DNA from: Streptomyces sp. Act143 | GTDB lineage: Bacteria; Actinomycetota; Actinomycetes; Streptomycetales; Streptomycetaceae | Length of the DNA stretch: 64,000 nt | Direction of reading: 5' to 3' | Assembly: GCF_003143935.1 (NCBI RefSeq) | Contig: NZ_QFRX01000001.1 | Span: forward strand, 9,009,356-9,073,355 | Part shown: positions 36,424 to 44,926 of the stretch, piece after piece | Layout of the letters: each line of letters starts with the position of its first letter | How positions within the stretch are numbered: the stretch's first letter is position 1 | Notes under the pieces: generated by a model | What the model saw: the letters and a program-made list of their open reading frames with translations, nothing else | Told to the model about the DNA's origin: nothing | Database searches by the model: none | Position numbers and translations under genes: made by a program

Positions 36424-37377
36424 GTGTCGAATGCTTCTCCTGCTTGCTCCGGCCTGCCCATCGGGCGAGGCCTGCTCTTTCTGACCATCGCCGGTGTCAC
36501 CTGGGGCACCGCGGGCGCGGTCGCCGCGCTGGCCTACGCCGTCAGCGATCTGGGACCCGTCGCCCTGTCCTTCTGGCGCTGTGCGTCCGGGCTCGTCCTG
36601 CTGGGCGCCGCAGACCTGGCGCGTCCGCGGCCCCGCACCGCCGTACGCGAAGCGCTCGGACGCAAGGCGCTGCGGGCGGTGACCACCGGCCTCGGGCTCG
36701 CCGTGTTCCAGACGGGCTACCTGGCGGCCGTGCGGTCCACCGGACTCGCCGTGGCCTCGGTCGTCACGCTCGGCGCCGGGCCCGTCTTCGTCGCGGTCGG
36801 CGCCCGGTTGCTGCTGGGGGAGCGGCTCGGGCGCGGTGGCGTGGTCGCCGTCGCCGGGGCTCTCGCCGGGCTCGGAGTACTGACGCTCGGGGGCGGCGGG
36901 TCGGCCGTGCGGCCCTGGGGCGTGCTGCTCGGACTGCTGGCGGCGGCCGGGGGGTCCGCGATGACCCTGCTCACCCGCCGCTGGGGCCGTGACGGCGGGG
37001 CGGACGCGGCGGGTACGTCCGTCGGGGTGTTCGCCGTCACCAGCGCGCTGCTGCTGCCGTTCGCCCTGGCCGAGGGCCTGGTCCCGCACACCGCCGAACC
37101 CGGCCTGCTGCTCTGGCTGCTGGCCTACCTCGCCGCCGTGCCCACGGCCCTCGCCTACGCCCTCTATTTCGCGGGCGCGGCGGCCGTACGGTCGGCCACG
37201 GTGTCCGTGATCATGCTCCTGGAGCCGGTCAGCGCCGCGGTGCTCGCCGTGGTCCTGCTCGGCGAGCACCTGACGGCGACGACCCTGCTGGGCACCCTGC
37301 TGATGCTGGTGTCGGTCACGGGCCTCGCGGTCGCTGAGACCCGTGCCGCGCGGCACGGAGAACCCGTACCCGCGTAG
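36424..37377 (+). CDS. EamA family exporter 2
   Basis: 317 aa, ten membrane helices, two EamA repeats (TWGTAGAVAALAYAVSDLG; SVIMLLEPVSAAVLAVVLLGE). GTG 36424 has GGAGAC 6 nt upstream, partly buried in a predicted stem. Expression is probably controlled by the leader region in front. Exported compound unknown. Confidence 0.88.
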   Translation: MSNASPACSGLPIGRGLLFLTIAGVTWGTAGAVAALAYAVSDLGPVALSFWRCASGLVLLGAADLARPRPRTAVREALGRKALRAVTTGLGLAVFQTGYLAAVRSTGLAVASVVTLGAGPVFVAVGARLLLGERLGRGGVVAVAGALAGLGVLTLGGGGSAVRPWGVLLGLLAAAGGSAMTLLTRRWGRDGGADAAGTSVGVFAVTSALLLPFALAEGLVPHTAEPGLLLWLLAYLAAVPTALAYALYFAGAAAVRSATVSVIMLLEPVSAAVLAVVLLGEHLTATTLLGTLLMLVSVTGLAVAETRAARHGEPVPA

Positions 37378-37382
37378 CGCAC

Positions 37383-38015
37383 TCAGCCGACGCGGCGGCG
37401 CAGCAAATGCGCACGCGCCGCCGCGTCCCGCGGGCCGGCCCGCTCCGCCAGCCGGACGGCGATCGAGTCCTGGATCTCCCCGGTCCGGCGCCCTCCGAAC
37501 TTGAACTTCGCGCGGACGCCGGTCACTTCGAGCCGCACCCCGCGCAGTCCGGACAGCAGGCGGTCGAACGGCACCTCGCCGACCGCCACTTCGGCCGTGC
37601 CGCCTTCCGGCTGGAAGTGGCCCACCTGCCGGTTGAGGAGGTCGGCCTTCGCGGCCGGGTCGTCCACCACGTGCGCCCGGCAGCGGAGTTGGACGGCCGC
37701 GTAGAAGCTGGTCGGCGTGCCGTGCTCGGCGGGGAGGTCCGGTCCGGCCTGCCAGGGCCCGGGCACGTACACGTAGTCGTCGACCACGCTCAGCACGACG
37801 TCCGGGTTCGCGGCCAGTGCCGCCCACATCGGGTGGGGGCGGGCCAGGTGCGTGAGCGCCTCGCCGCGCTCGGCGTCGTAGGTGAAGTGCAGCGGCTGGG
37901 CGTACGGCGGCTCGCCGGCCTGTCCGTTGACGACCAGCGTGCCGAAGTCGTGGGCGGCGAGCCACTGTTGCCACTCGGCGTCGGCGTGCGGCGCGTCCCA
38001 GGGGTGGATCAGCAT
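37383..38015 (-). CDS. FMN-binding negative regulator (PaiB family)
   Basis: 210 aa. PaiB signatures: MLIHPWDAP, ARPHPMWAAL, PTSFYAAVQLRCRAHVV, and RAKFKFGGRR. The family adopts the split-barrel flavin fold; some members are called transcriptional regulators without firm proof. ATG 38015 overlaps the TGA of the upstream gene (TGATG), so the pair is translationally coupled. Confidence 0.88.
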   Translation of the reverse strand: MLIHPWDAPHADAEWQQWLAAHDFGTLVVNGQAGEPPYAQPLHFTYDAERGEALTHLARPHPMWAALAANPDVVLSVVDDYVYVPGPWQAGPDLPAEHGTPTSFYAAVQLRCRAHVVDDPAAKADLLNRQVGHFQPEGGTAEVAVGEVPFDRLLSGLRGVRLEVTGVRAKFKFGGRRTGEIQDSIAVRLAERAGPRDAAARAHLLRRRVG

Positions 38016-38701
38016 CACGGGGTCGCCAGGTAGTCGGGGAGCGCGGTGCCGGGGGCCAGGCCGGGGTCGCCGACCGGTGTGTCGTAGCCCTTGCGCAGCG
38101 GGACGAGACCGGCCCAGTGGGGGAGGGCGAGGTCCTCGGGCTCGTCGTTCACCCCGCCGGTGCGCAGCTTCGCGGAGACCTCGTCGAGGTCGAGGCGGAT
38201 GACGGCGGTGGCGGCCAGCTCCTTCTTGTTGGCGGGCCGCGAGTCCTTGGACCGGCCGGCCACCACGTGGTCGACCAGCGCGTCCAGGGCGAGGCGCTTC
38301 TCCTCCGGGTCCGTCACGTCGTACGCCGTGCCGTGCACCACCACGGACCGGTAGTTGATCGAGTGGTGGAAGGCCGAGCGGGCCAGGACCAGCGCGTCGA
38401 CGTGCGTGACGGTCAGGCAGACCGGCAGACCGGGGTCGGCCTGGCCGGTCATCCGCAGCGGGCGCGAGCCGGTCGAGCCGTGCACATAGAGGCGTTCGCC
38501 GACCCGGGCGAAGAGCGTCGGCAGCACCACCGGGGCGCCGTCGCGGACGAAGCCGAGGTGGCAGACGTAGGCCTCGTCGAGTATCGCGTGCACGACGTCC
38601 TTGTCGTACGTGGCGCGCTCCGCGGAGCGGGTGGGCACCGTGCGGTCGGTCGCCGGGTAGGCGGCGGTCGGTGCTGTCGTCGGCTGCGTGGTCCCCTGCA
38701 T
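38015..38701 (-). CDS. Pyridoxamine 5'-phosphate oxidase-related flavin protein
   Basis: 228 aa of the nitroimidazole-resistance-like split-barrel flavin family (ERATYDKDVVHAILDEAYVCHLGF, LYVHGSTGSRPLR, FHHSINYRSVVVHG). It probably binds FMN or heme. TGGAGAC precedes ATG 38701. It is divergent from the MocR gene with a shared TGCACTAGTGCA site, a layout common for MocR regulators controlling vitamin B6-related genes. Confidence 0.86.
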   Translation of the reverse strand: MQGTTQPTTAPTAAYPATDRTVPTRSAERATYDKDVVHAILDEAYVCHLGFVRDGAPVVLPTLFARVGERLYVHGSTGSRPLRMTGQADPGLPVCLTVTHVDALVLARSAFHHSINYRSVVVHGTAYDVTDPEEKRLALDALVDHVVAGRSKDSRPANKKELAATAVIRLDLDEVSAKLRTGGVNDEPEDLALPHWAGLVPLRKGYDTPVGDPGLAPGTALPDYLATP

Positions 38702-38735
38702 GGCGGTCTCCAGAGCGGTACGGGTGGCATACGTG

Positions 38736-38765
38736 TTGCGATGATGTATTGCACTAGTGCATAAT
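38736..38765 (+). promoter_or_regulatory. MocR promoter and operator
   Basis: TTGCGA (38736-38741), 18-bp spacer, CATAAT (38760-38765); the GTG starts 7 nt later. The 12-bp palindrome TGCACTAGTGCA (38750-38761) lies in the spacer, placed to control both divergent genes. Confidence 0.72.
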
Positions 38766-38772
38766 CTGCTTT

Positions 38773-40104
38773 GTGCTAGGAGGATATCGGATCGAAGGGC
38801 GCGGTGCAGCCGAGATTGCGGCGAGCATCGAGCGCGCGGTGGGCGGCGGCGAGCTGGAGCCCGGACAACTTCTGCCGCCCATGCGGGAGTTGGCGGGCGA
38901 GCTGGGGGTGAACCCGAACACGGTCGCGGCGGCGTACCGCGTCCTGCGCGAGCGCGGGGTGATCGAGACCGCGGGGCGCCGGGGCAGCCGTGTGCGGCCC
39001 AAGCCGGCCACCACCGCGCGCGAGTCGATCCGGGTCGAGGTGCCGGAGGGTGTACGGGACGTGGCGAGCGGCAACCCGGACCCGGCGCTGCTGCCGAGTC
39101 TGGCGGGGGCGTTCGCGGCGGCGGCCGGGCGGAACGACCGCGAGCCGGTGCTCTACGGGGACGCGGCCGTCGACCCGGAGCTGGTCCGGCTCGCGCGGGC
39201 CGCGCTGCATGCCGACGGCGTCCCGGACGGCCCGCTCGCGGTGGCCTCCGGCTCGCTCGACGTGATCGAACGGGTCCTGGCGGCCCACCTCAAGCCGGGC
39301 GACACGGTCGCCGTCGAGGACCCGGGGTGGGGCAGCCTGCTGGATCTGATCCCGGCCGTCGGACTGCGCACGGCCCCGGTCGGCGTCGACGACGAGGGCC
39401 CGGTCCCGGACGACGTCCGCGAGGCCCTCCGGTCGGGCGCGCGTGCTCTGATCATGACCGACCGGGCGCAGAACCCCACCGGCGCCGCGGTGACCGCCGG
39501 CCGCGCGCGTGCCCTGCGCGCCGTGCTGAAGCAGCACCCGGACACCCTGCTCATCGAGGACGACCACGGTCACGGCATCGTCGACCTGCCCCTGCACCCT
39601 CTGGCCGGCACCACCCGCAGCTGGGCCTTCGTCCGCTCGGTCGCCAAGGCCTACGGCCCCGACCTGCGGCTCGCCGTCTTCACGGGCGACCCCGTCACGG
39701 TCGACCGGGTGCGCGGCCGGCAGCGTCTCGGGCCCGGCTGGGTCAGCAGGATCACCCAGGGGGCGGTGGCCCGGCTGTGGGCCGACGGCGCGATCGACCC
39801 GAAGGCGGTGGCGGCGGCCTACGGCGTCCGCAGGGACGCCCTGATCGAGGAACTGGCGAAGCGTGGCGTGGCCGCGCACGGCCGCAGCGGCATGAACGTC
39901 TGGATTCCGGTCCCGGACGAGACGGGCGCCGTGGCCCGCCTCCTGCACGCGGGCTGGGCGGTCGCGCCGGGCGCCCGCTTCCGGATGGAAGCCGCACCCG
40001 GCATCCGCGTCACGATCGCGACGCTGGACGAGTCGGAGGCGGCCCCTCTGGCATCGGCGATCGCGGCAGCGGTGGGGCCGGGGCCGGGGCGGGGGTACGT
40101 GTAG
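38773..40104 (+). CDS. MocR-type regulator (GntR HTH + aminotransferase)
   Basis: 443 aa. Residues 1-75 are a GntR winged helix (LPPMRELAGELGVNPNTVAAAYRVLRERGVI). Residues 90-440 are a fold-type I aminotransferase domain whose PLP lysine is K292 in SVAKAYGPDLR. Such proteins sense PLP or PLP adducts. GTG 38773 is probably leaderless. The likely target is the divergent flavin-protein pair. Confidence 0.92.
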   Translation: MLGGYRIEGRGAAEIAASIERAVGGGELEPGQLLPPMRELAGELGVNPNTVAAAYRVLRERGVIETAGRRGSRVRPKPATTARESIRVEVPEGVRDVASGNPDPALLPSLAGAFAAAAGRNDREPVLYGDAAVDPELVRLARAALHADGVPDGPLAVASGSLDVIERVLAAHLKPGDTVAVEDPGWGSLLDLIPAVGLRTAPVGVDDEGPVPDDVREALRSGARALIMTDRAQNPTGAAVTAGRARALRAVLKQHPDTLLIEDDHGHGIVDLPLHPLAGTTRSWAFVRSVAKAYGPDLRLAVFTGDPVTVDRVRGRQRLGPGWVSRITQGAVARLWADGAIDPKAVAAAYGVRRDALIEELAKRGVAAHGRSGMNVWIPVPDETGAVARLLHAGWAVAPGARFRMEAAPGIRVTIATLDESEAAPLASAIAAAVGPGPGRGYV

Positions 40105-40109
40105 CGCTG

Positions 40110-40548
40110 CCGGTCGACGGGGCCGGCTTCGCTCGTGCCGGTGCGGCTCTGCTGTCGGGGGCTGGGCCGGGCTGGGCTTGGTGCGTGTGCGTCGGTGCGG
40201 CTCCGTTGTCGGGGAGCGGGCTTGATGCGTCCGCGTCGGGTGGCTCTGCTGTCTGAGAGTCGGCCGGGCTCAGCTCGGTGCGTCGGTGTGGCTCCGTTGC
40301 CGGAGGGGTGGGCTGGTTCGTCCGTGTCGGGCGGTTCTGCTGTCGGAGGGTAGCCGGGCTTAGTTCGTGTGCGTCGGTGTGGCTGCGCTGTCGGAGGGGC
40401 GGGCTTGGTTCGTCCGTGCCGGTGCCGCATCGCTGCCGGACGTTCGCGTTTGCGGCGCCTGCGCCAGTGCCGTGCTGCCGTCGGCCGGTCGCGTTTGCGG
40501 CGCCCGTGTCGGTGCCGTCCTGCCGGCGGACGGTCGTGTTTGCCTCGC
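40110..40548. repeat. Degenerate 45-bp tandem repeats spanning the end of an exporter gene
   Basis: Four exact-length 45-bp units (40369-40548) encode 15-residue repeats (APQTRPADGSTALAQ and relatives) at the C-terminus of the minus-strand EamA gene. Roughly five more units, with lengths drifting from about 45 to 49 bp, continue beyond its stop to about 40110. They fill the 255 bp between the MocR gene and the exporter's stop codon. Confidence 0.82.
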
Positions 40549-41433
40549 CTGGGTCAGTGCCGCCCCCGCCAGCACGATCACCGCTCCCACCGGCGTCGAC
40601 CAGGTCAGCGATTCACCGAGGATGGTGACGCCCGCGCCCGTGGCGATGACGGGGATGAAGTACGTGACCATCTGGGCCGTCGTGGGGCCGACCTCGGCGA
40701 CCAGGCCGTACTGGATGAGCACCGCCAACCCGGTGCCGAGCGCGCCCAGCGCGGCGATCGCGAGCAGTGGCACGCCCGCGAACCGCGTCGGGAAGGAGGT
40801 GAACAGTGGCGTGAAGATCGCCAGTTGCAGCGTCGCCAGCAGCAACTGGGCCCCGGTCATGGAGAGATGGGAGTGCTCGGACCCGGCCAGGGTGCGGCGG
40901 ACGTAGATCCAGCCGATCGGGTAGCTCAGCGAGGCCAGCAGGGCCATCGCCGTGCCCCCGGCGTCCAGGCCGTGGAAGCCCTGCCAGGCGCCCAGCACCG
41001 TCAGCACCCCGAGGAACCCGATCCCGAGCCCCGCCACCCGGACCCGCGTCGGCCGGTCCTCGGAGAGGGCGACCAGGGACAGCGCCATGCCCCACAGCGG
41101 CGAGGTCGCGTTGCAGATGCCCGCGAGTGTGGACGGAATGGACAGCTCCGAGTACGCGAAGAGTGAGAAGGGCAGGGCGTTGAGCAGCAACGCGGCGACC
41201 GCCAGATGGCCCCAGGTCCGGGCGCCGCGCGGCAACCGCTGCCGCTTGACCGCCATCGCGACCGCCAGCACCGCCGTCCCGAACAACAGCCGCCCGAAGG
41301 TGACCTGGAACGGGGCATACCCCTCGGTGCCCACCTTGATGAGCAGGAAACTGAAGCCCCAGATCAGGGCGAGCGCGCCGAAGCGCAGACGCCAGTCGAG
41401 CGCAGGCGTGCGAGAAGCGGTGGCGGTGGTCAT
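40360..41433 (-). CDS. EamA family exporter 3 with repeat tail
   Basis: 357 aa. Ten membrane helices and two EamA halves cover residues 10-295 (LALIWGFSFLLIKVGTEGYAP; TAQMVTYFIPVIATGAGVTILGE). The last 62 residues are a hydrophilic tail of 15-residue repeats that is unusual for the family. ATG 41433 (MTTATASR) is used; ATG 41445 is possible. It is divergent from a LysR gene that may control it. Confidence 0.87.
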   Translation of the reverse strand: MTTATASRTPALDWRLRFGALALIWGFSFLLIKVGTEGYAPFQVTFGRLLFGTAVLAVAMAVKRQRLPRGARTWGHLAVAALLLNALPFSLFAYSELSIPSTLAGICNATSPLWGMALSLVALSEDRPTRVRVAGLGIGFLGVLTVLGAWQGFHGLDAGGTAMALLASLSYPIGWIYVRRTLAGSEHSHLSMTGAQLLLATLQLAIFTPLFTSFPTRFAGVPLLAIAALGALGTGLAVLIQYGLVAEVGPTTAQMVTYFIPVIATGAGVTILGESLTWSTPVGAVIVLAGAALTQARQTRPSAGRTAPTRAPQTRPADGSTALAQAPQTRTSGSDAAPARTNQARPSDSAATPTHTN

Positions 41434-41507
41434 GGAAGCAACCATCGCGCCGAAAACCTCGTAGCACAACCAAGATTTCCGACCCGGTACCTCGTAGTAT
41501 CGCTTAC

Positions 41508-42410
41508 ATGTTGAACCTGGAACGCCTCCGCACCCTCGACGCCCTCGCCCGTCACGGCTCGGTGAGCGGGGCCGCCGAAGGTCTGCACATCACGACCTCC
41601 GCCGTCTCTCAGCAGATGTCCAAGCTGGAGCGGGAGGTCGGGCAGCAGCTCCTCGCCAAGAACGGCCGAGGGGTGCGGCTCACGGACGCCGGGCGGCTGC
41701 TCGCCGAGCACGCGGCGCGCATCCTGTCGCAGGTCGAGCTCGCCCAGTCCGATCTGGAGGCGCAACGCGGTCAGGTGGTGGGCGAGTTGCGGGTCTCCGC
41801 GTTCCCCACGGCCGCTCGCGGGCTGTTCCCGGCCGCGCTCTCCGCGCTCGTCGCCGAGCACCCCGCGCTGCGGGTCCGCTCCTGCGAGCTGGAGCCGGAG
41901 CTCGGCATCGCCGGTGTGGTCCGCGGCGACCTCGACCTCGCCGTGGTCCTGGACTGGTACAACAAGCCGATGCCGCTCCCGGACGGCCTGGTCAAGGCCT
42001 CCGTCCTGGACGACCCGGCGGACGTGGCGATGCCGGTCGGGCACCGGCTCGCCGACCGTGCCGAGGTGGACCTCGCCGAGTTCGCGGGGGACGAGTGGAT
42101 CACCTGGGGGGAGGGCGAGTTCTGTCACGAGTGGCTGATGTTCACCCTGCGCTCCAAGGGCATCGAGCCCATCGTCGGCCACCGCGCCGCCGAGACCCAC
42201 ACCCAACTCGGCCTCGTCGCGGCCGGGTTGGGTGTCTGTATCGCCCCGCTCCTGGGGCGGCACCCGATGCCCGAGGGTGTGGTCACCGTCCCGCTCAAGC
42301 AGCGGGTCCGGCGGCATGTGTACGTCGTCTGGCGGGCGGACGCCGACCGCCGCCCGTCGATCAGGGCCGCGGTCGAGGCGCTCCGGACGGCGGCGGCCGA
42401 CCTCGGCTGA
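41508..42410 (+). CDS. LysR family transcriptional regulator
   Basis: 300 aa, N-terminal winged helix (LERLRTLDALARHGSVSGAAEGLHITTSAVSQ, split by its core ALARHGSVSGAAE) and a LysR effector domain. TAGTAT (41495-41500) ends 7 nt before ATG 41508, suggesting a leaderless mRNA. The probable target is the divergent exporter. A 9-bp repeat ACCTCGTAG occurs at 41456-41464 and 41490-41498 in the shared promoter region. Confidence 0.9.
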   Translation: MLNLERLRTLDALARHGSVSGAAEGLHITTSAVSQQMSKLEREVGQQLLAKNGRGVRLTDAGRLLAEHAARILSQVELAQSDLEAQRGQVVGELRVSAFPTAARGLFPAALSALVAEHPALRVRSCELEPELGIAGVVRGDLDLAVVLDWYNKPMPLPDGLVKASVLDDPADVAMPVGHRLADRAEVDLAEFAGDEWITWGEGEFCHEWLMFTLRSKGIEPIVGHRAAETHTQLGLVAAGLGVCIAPLLGRHPMPEGVVTVPLKQRVRRHVYVVWRADADRRPSIRAAVEALRTAAADLG

Positions 42411-42416
42411 ACCGCC

Positions 42417-42884
42417 TCACAGGGCAGCCAGCTTGCGGAAGTCCCAGGACACGATCTTCTCCGGCGTCAGTCGCATCCACGCGTGCCGCCCGTCGTGCGG
42501 CATCTCGTCGAGGCCGAAGTTCTTGCGGGCGAACAGCGTCTCGGGGACGTCGAGTTCGGCGTGCAGATCGCCGACGCGAGGCGCCTCGCCCACGAACTCC
42601 ACGGCCCCCGACAGCTCGACGCCGCGCAGTTCGTCGTACTCCTCGCCGGTGTCGACCACGATCGCGACCCGCGGATCGCGGCGCAGGTCGGTCCAGCGCT
42701 TGCTCTTCACCACCGAGTACAGCCACAACGAGGTGCCGTCCCAGGCGAACCAGAGCGTGCTCACATGCGGGGCACCGTCCTTGGACACGGTGGCGACCCG
42801 GCACGTGCGCTGGCTGACGAGGAACTCGTCCAGCTCGCCCGGCGTCATCATGATCTTCCGGCCCCGGCGCTGAGTGACGGCCAT
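42417..42884 (-). CDS. PPOX-class flavin/F420-dependent oxidoreductase
   Basis: 155 aa split-barrel protein (MTPGELDEFLVSQRTCRVATV, HVSTLWFAWDGTSLWLYS, KRWTDLRRDPRVAIVVD). Family members reduce substrates with F420 or bind FMN. AGAGGGGG precedes ATG 42884. Upstream lies the inverted repeat TCTGAC-N5-GTCAGA. Substrate unknown. Confidence 0.87.
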   Translation of the reverse strand: MAVTQRRGRKIMMTPGELDEFLVSQRTCRVATVSKDGAPHVSTLWFAWDGTSLWLYSVVKSKRWTDLRRDPRVAIVVDTGEEYDELRGVELSGAVEFVGEAPRVGDLHAELDVPETLFARKNFGLDEMPHDGRHAWMRLTPEKIVSWDFRKLAAL

Positions 42885-42915
42885 GCGCCCCCTCTTTCTC
42901 TCTTCTGCTGCAGAA

Positions 42916-42932
42916 TCTGACAGTGCGTCAGA
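42916..42932. promoter_or_regulatory. Inverted repeat in a divergent promoter region
   Basis: TCTGACAGTGCGTCAGA: perfect 6-bp arms around 5 nt, a TetR-type operator layout, between the PPOX gene and the isochorismatase-like gene. Confidence 0.55.
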
Positions 42933-43013
42933 AAAACAATGCGGTGTCTTCCCTCGACACGCAATGGTGGTTACGCTCGCCCGCCCGCACCGTCGGCGAC
43001 AAGGGGGAAGAAC

Positions 43014-43655
43014 GTGCCGTCGCACGAGCAGTTGAGCGAGCTCCTCGACCCGGCGACCACCGTGCTGCTCACGGTCGAGTGCCAGCAGGGCGTCGTCGGC
43101 CCGGACAGCGCCCTCCCCGAACTCGCCGAGGAGGCACGCTCGTCGGGTGCCCTCGCCAACGTGGCCCGGCTGGTGAGGGCCGCCCACGACAGCGGCGTCC
43201 AGGTCGTCCACGCGATCGCCGAACGCCGCCCCGACGGCCGCGGCGCCAACCGCAACGCCCGCCTCTTCCGCGCCGCCGAACGGCTCCCCGTCCAGCAGCT
43301 GTCCGGCACCACCGCGGTCCGGCCGGCGGCCCCGATCGAGGTCGCCGAGGAGGACTTCGTCGTACGACGACTGCACGGGCTGTCGCCGATCCAGGGCACC
43401 GACGTCGACCCGCTGCTGCGCAACCTGGGCTGCCGCACCCTCGTGGTCACCGGCGTCTCCGCCAACGTGGCGATCCCGAACGCCGTGTTCGACGCGGTCA
43501 ACCGCGGCTACACCGTGGTGGTGCCCACGGACGCCATCGCGGGGGTGCCCTCCGACTACACCCCCGCGATGATCCGCAACACCCTCGCCCTGGTCGCCAC
43601 CCTCACCACGACGGGCGACCTGCTGGCCGTGCTGAGCGCGCGCCGACGAGGTTGA
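43014..43655 (+). CDS. Isochorismatase-fold protein, catalytic residues altered
   Basis: 213 aa with the isochorismatase/cysteine-hydrolase fold (LVVTGVSANVAIPNAVFDAVNRG). The usual triad Asp-Lys-Cys is not kept: the first strand reads TVECQQG with Glu for Asp, the Lys segment reads VVRRLHGLSPIQGTD, and the nucleophile position reads NVAIPNA with Ala for Cys. It is therefore probably not a cysteine hydrolase and may be a pseudoenzyme. AAGGGGGAAG precedes GTG 43014. Confidence 0.85.
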   Translation: MPSHEQLSELLDPATTVLLTVECQQGVVGPDSALPELAEEARSSGALANVARLVRAAHDSGVQVVHAIAERRPDGRGANRNARLFRAAERLPVQQLSGTTAVRPAAPIEVAEEDFVVRRLHGLSPIQGTDVDPLLRNLGCRTLVVTGVSANVAIPNAVFDAVNRGYTVVVPTDAIAGVPSDYTPAMIRNTLALVATLTTTGDLLAVLSARRRG

Positions 43656-43658
43656 CGT

Positions 43659-44078
43659 TCACGCGAGGGTGATCGATTCCCCGCTCACGGTGATCTTCTC
43701 CTCCGGGAGCGGCTGGGTGGCGGGGCCCTTCTTCACGCTGCCGTCGGTCACCGAGAACTCGCTCTTGTGGCACGGGCAGGTGATCACCCCGTTCGCGATC
43801 CCCGTCACCGCGCAGCCCTGGTGGGTGCACTTGGAGGAGAACGCCTTGTACGTGCCCGCCGTGGGCTGGGTCACCACCACCCCCGCGTCCGCGAAGATCT
43901 TGCCGCCGCCCTCCGGGATGTCCGAGACCTTCCCCAGGGTGGTCCCGGCCGCGGAGGCCGAGCCGTCGTCCTCCGAGCCGCACGCGTTCAGCGTGATGGC
44001 GAGCCCTGCCGCCCCCACCGCCGCCACGACCGTACGGCGGCTCGGAGCCGAAGCGGGATGAAGCGATTCGCTGGCCAT
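43659..44078 (-). CDS. Rieske [2Fe-2S] lipoprotein
   Basis: 139 aa. A twin-arginine leader (PSRRTVVAA) and lipobox LNAC with Cys33 place it on the outside of the membrane. The Rieske cluster ligands are C84/H86 in CTHQGC and C101/H104 in CPCHKSEF, with C89 and C103 as the usual disulfide. No partner oxidoreductase is adjacent, so it is a stand-alone electron carrier of unknown path. GGAAGGGA lies upstream of ATG 44078. Confidence 0.92.
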   Translation of the reverse strand: MASESLHPASAPSRRTVVAAVGAAGLAITLNACGSEDDGSASAAGTTLGKVSDIPEGGGKIFADAGVVVTQPTAGTYKAFSSKCTHQGCAVTGIANGVITCPCHKSEFSVTDGSVKKGPATQPLPEEKITVSGESITLA

Positions 44079-44152
44079 GCTGACGTCCCTTCCGCGGATA
44101 CCTCGTGAACTGCCCTGAGGTACGGCCCCGGAGTGCGGGTTGTTCAGCGGAG

Positions 44153-44168
44153 CCCCAGTAACCTGGGG
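44153..44168. promoter_or_regulatory. Inverted repeat over the HipA-like kinase start
   Basis: CCCCAG-TAAC-CTGGGG, a perfect 6-bp inverted repeat that includes a -10-like TAACCT (44159-44164), ends 2 nt before ATG 44171. It is suited to autorepression. Confidence 0.45.
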
Positions 44169-44170
44169 CG

Positions 44171-44926
44171 ATGCTCAAGGAAGCCATCGCGACCCGCTAC
44201 ATCACGCCCCTGCGTGAGGGCGGTTCGCTGCCGGGACTCGTCGAGGCCGACGATCTCGGGACGTACGTCATGAAGTTCACCGGCGCCGGACAGGGCCGCA
44301 AGACGCTGGTCGCCGAGGTCCTCTGCGGGGAGCTCGCCCGACGGCTCGGGTTCCGGGTGCCGCGGCTCGTGACGCTCGACCTGGACCCGGTGCTCGGTCT
44401 CGGCGAGCCCGAACAGCAGGTGCAGGACCTGCTGCGGGCCAGCGGCGGCACCAACCTCGGCATGGACTTCCTCTCCGGCGCCCTCGGCTTCGACCCGCTC
44501 GCCTTCACGGTGGACCCGGCGGAAGCCGGGCGGATCGTCTGGTTCGACGCGCTGATCAACAACGTCGACCGGTCCTGGCGCAACCCCAACCTGCTGATGT
44601 GGCACGGCGAGCTGTGGCTCATCGACCATGGCGCCACCATGATCTGGCACCACAACTGGCCCGGCGCCGAGAAGTCCGCGGCCCGCCCCTACGACGCCGC
44701 CGACCACGCCCTCGCCCGCTTCGCCCCGGACCTCGCGAGCGCCGCCGCCGACCTGGCCCCCCGCGTCACCGAGGACCTCCTCGCCGAGGTCACGGCCGAG
44801 ATCCCGGACGTCTGGCTGGCCGGCGAACCCGGCTTCGACACCCCGGACGAGCTGCGCCGGGCCTACGCCCGGACCCTGCTGGCCCGGGCCGCCGTCATCC
44901 GCGACCGCATCCAGGGGATCAAATGA
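44171..44926 (+). CDS. HipA-like kinase
   Basis: 251 aa, a short HipA-type protein kinase fold. An N-terminal nucleotide-binding lobe (YVMKFTGAGQG) is followed by a catalytic loop NNVDRSWRNPNLL and LIDHGATM in place of DFG. It lacks the N-terminal domain of E. coli HipA. ATG 44171 may be leaderless. It overlaps the DUF3037 gene (ATGA), and the two form a fixed pair that could be a toxin-antitoxin-like or regulatory kinase module (inference). Confidence 0.82.
   Translation: MLKEAIATRYITPLREGGSLPGLVEADDLGTYVMKFTGAGQGRKTLVAEVLCGELARRLGFRVPRLVTLDLDPVLGLGEPEQQVQDLLRASGGTNLGMDFLSGALGFDPLAFTVDPAEAGRIVWFDALINNVDRSWRNPNLLMWHGELWLIDHGATMIWHHNWPGAEKSAARPYDAADHALARFAPDLASAAADLAPRVTEDLLAEVTAEIPDVWLAGEPGFDTPDELRRAYARTLLARAAVIRDRIQGIK

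Noticed and set aside
38757..40256. 499-codon plus-strand frame overlapping the MocR gene
   Set aside because: Different frame from the clear GntR/aminotransferase protein; Arg/Gly-rich shadow.
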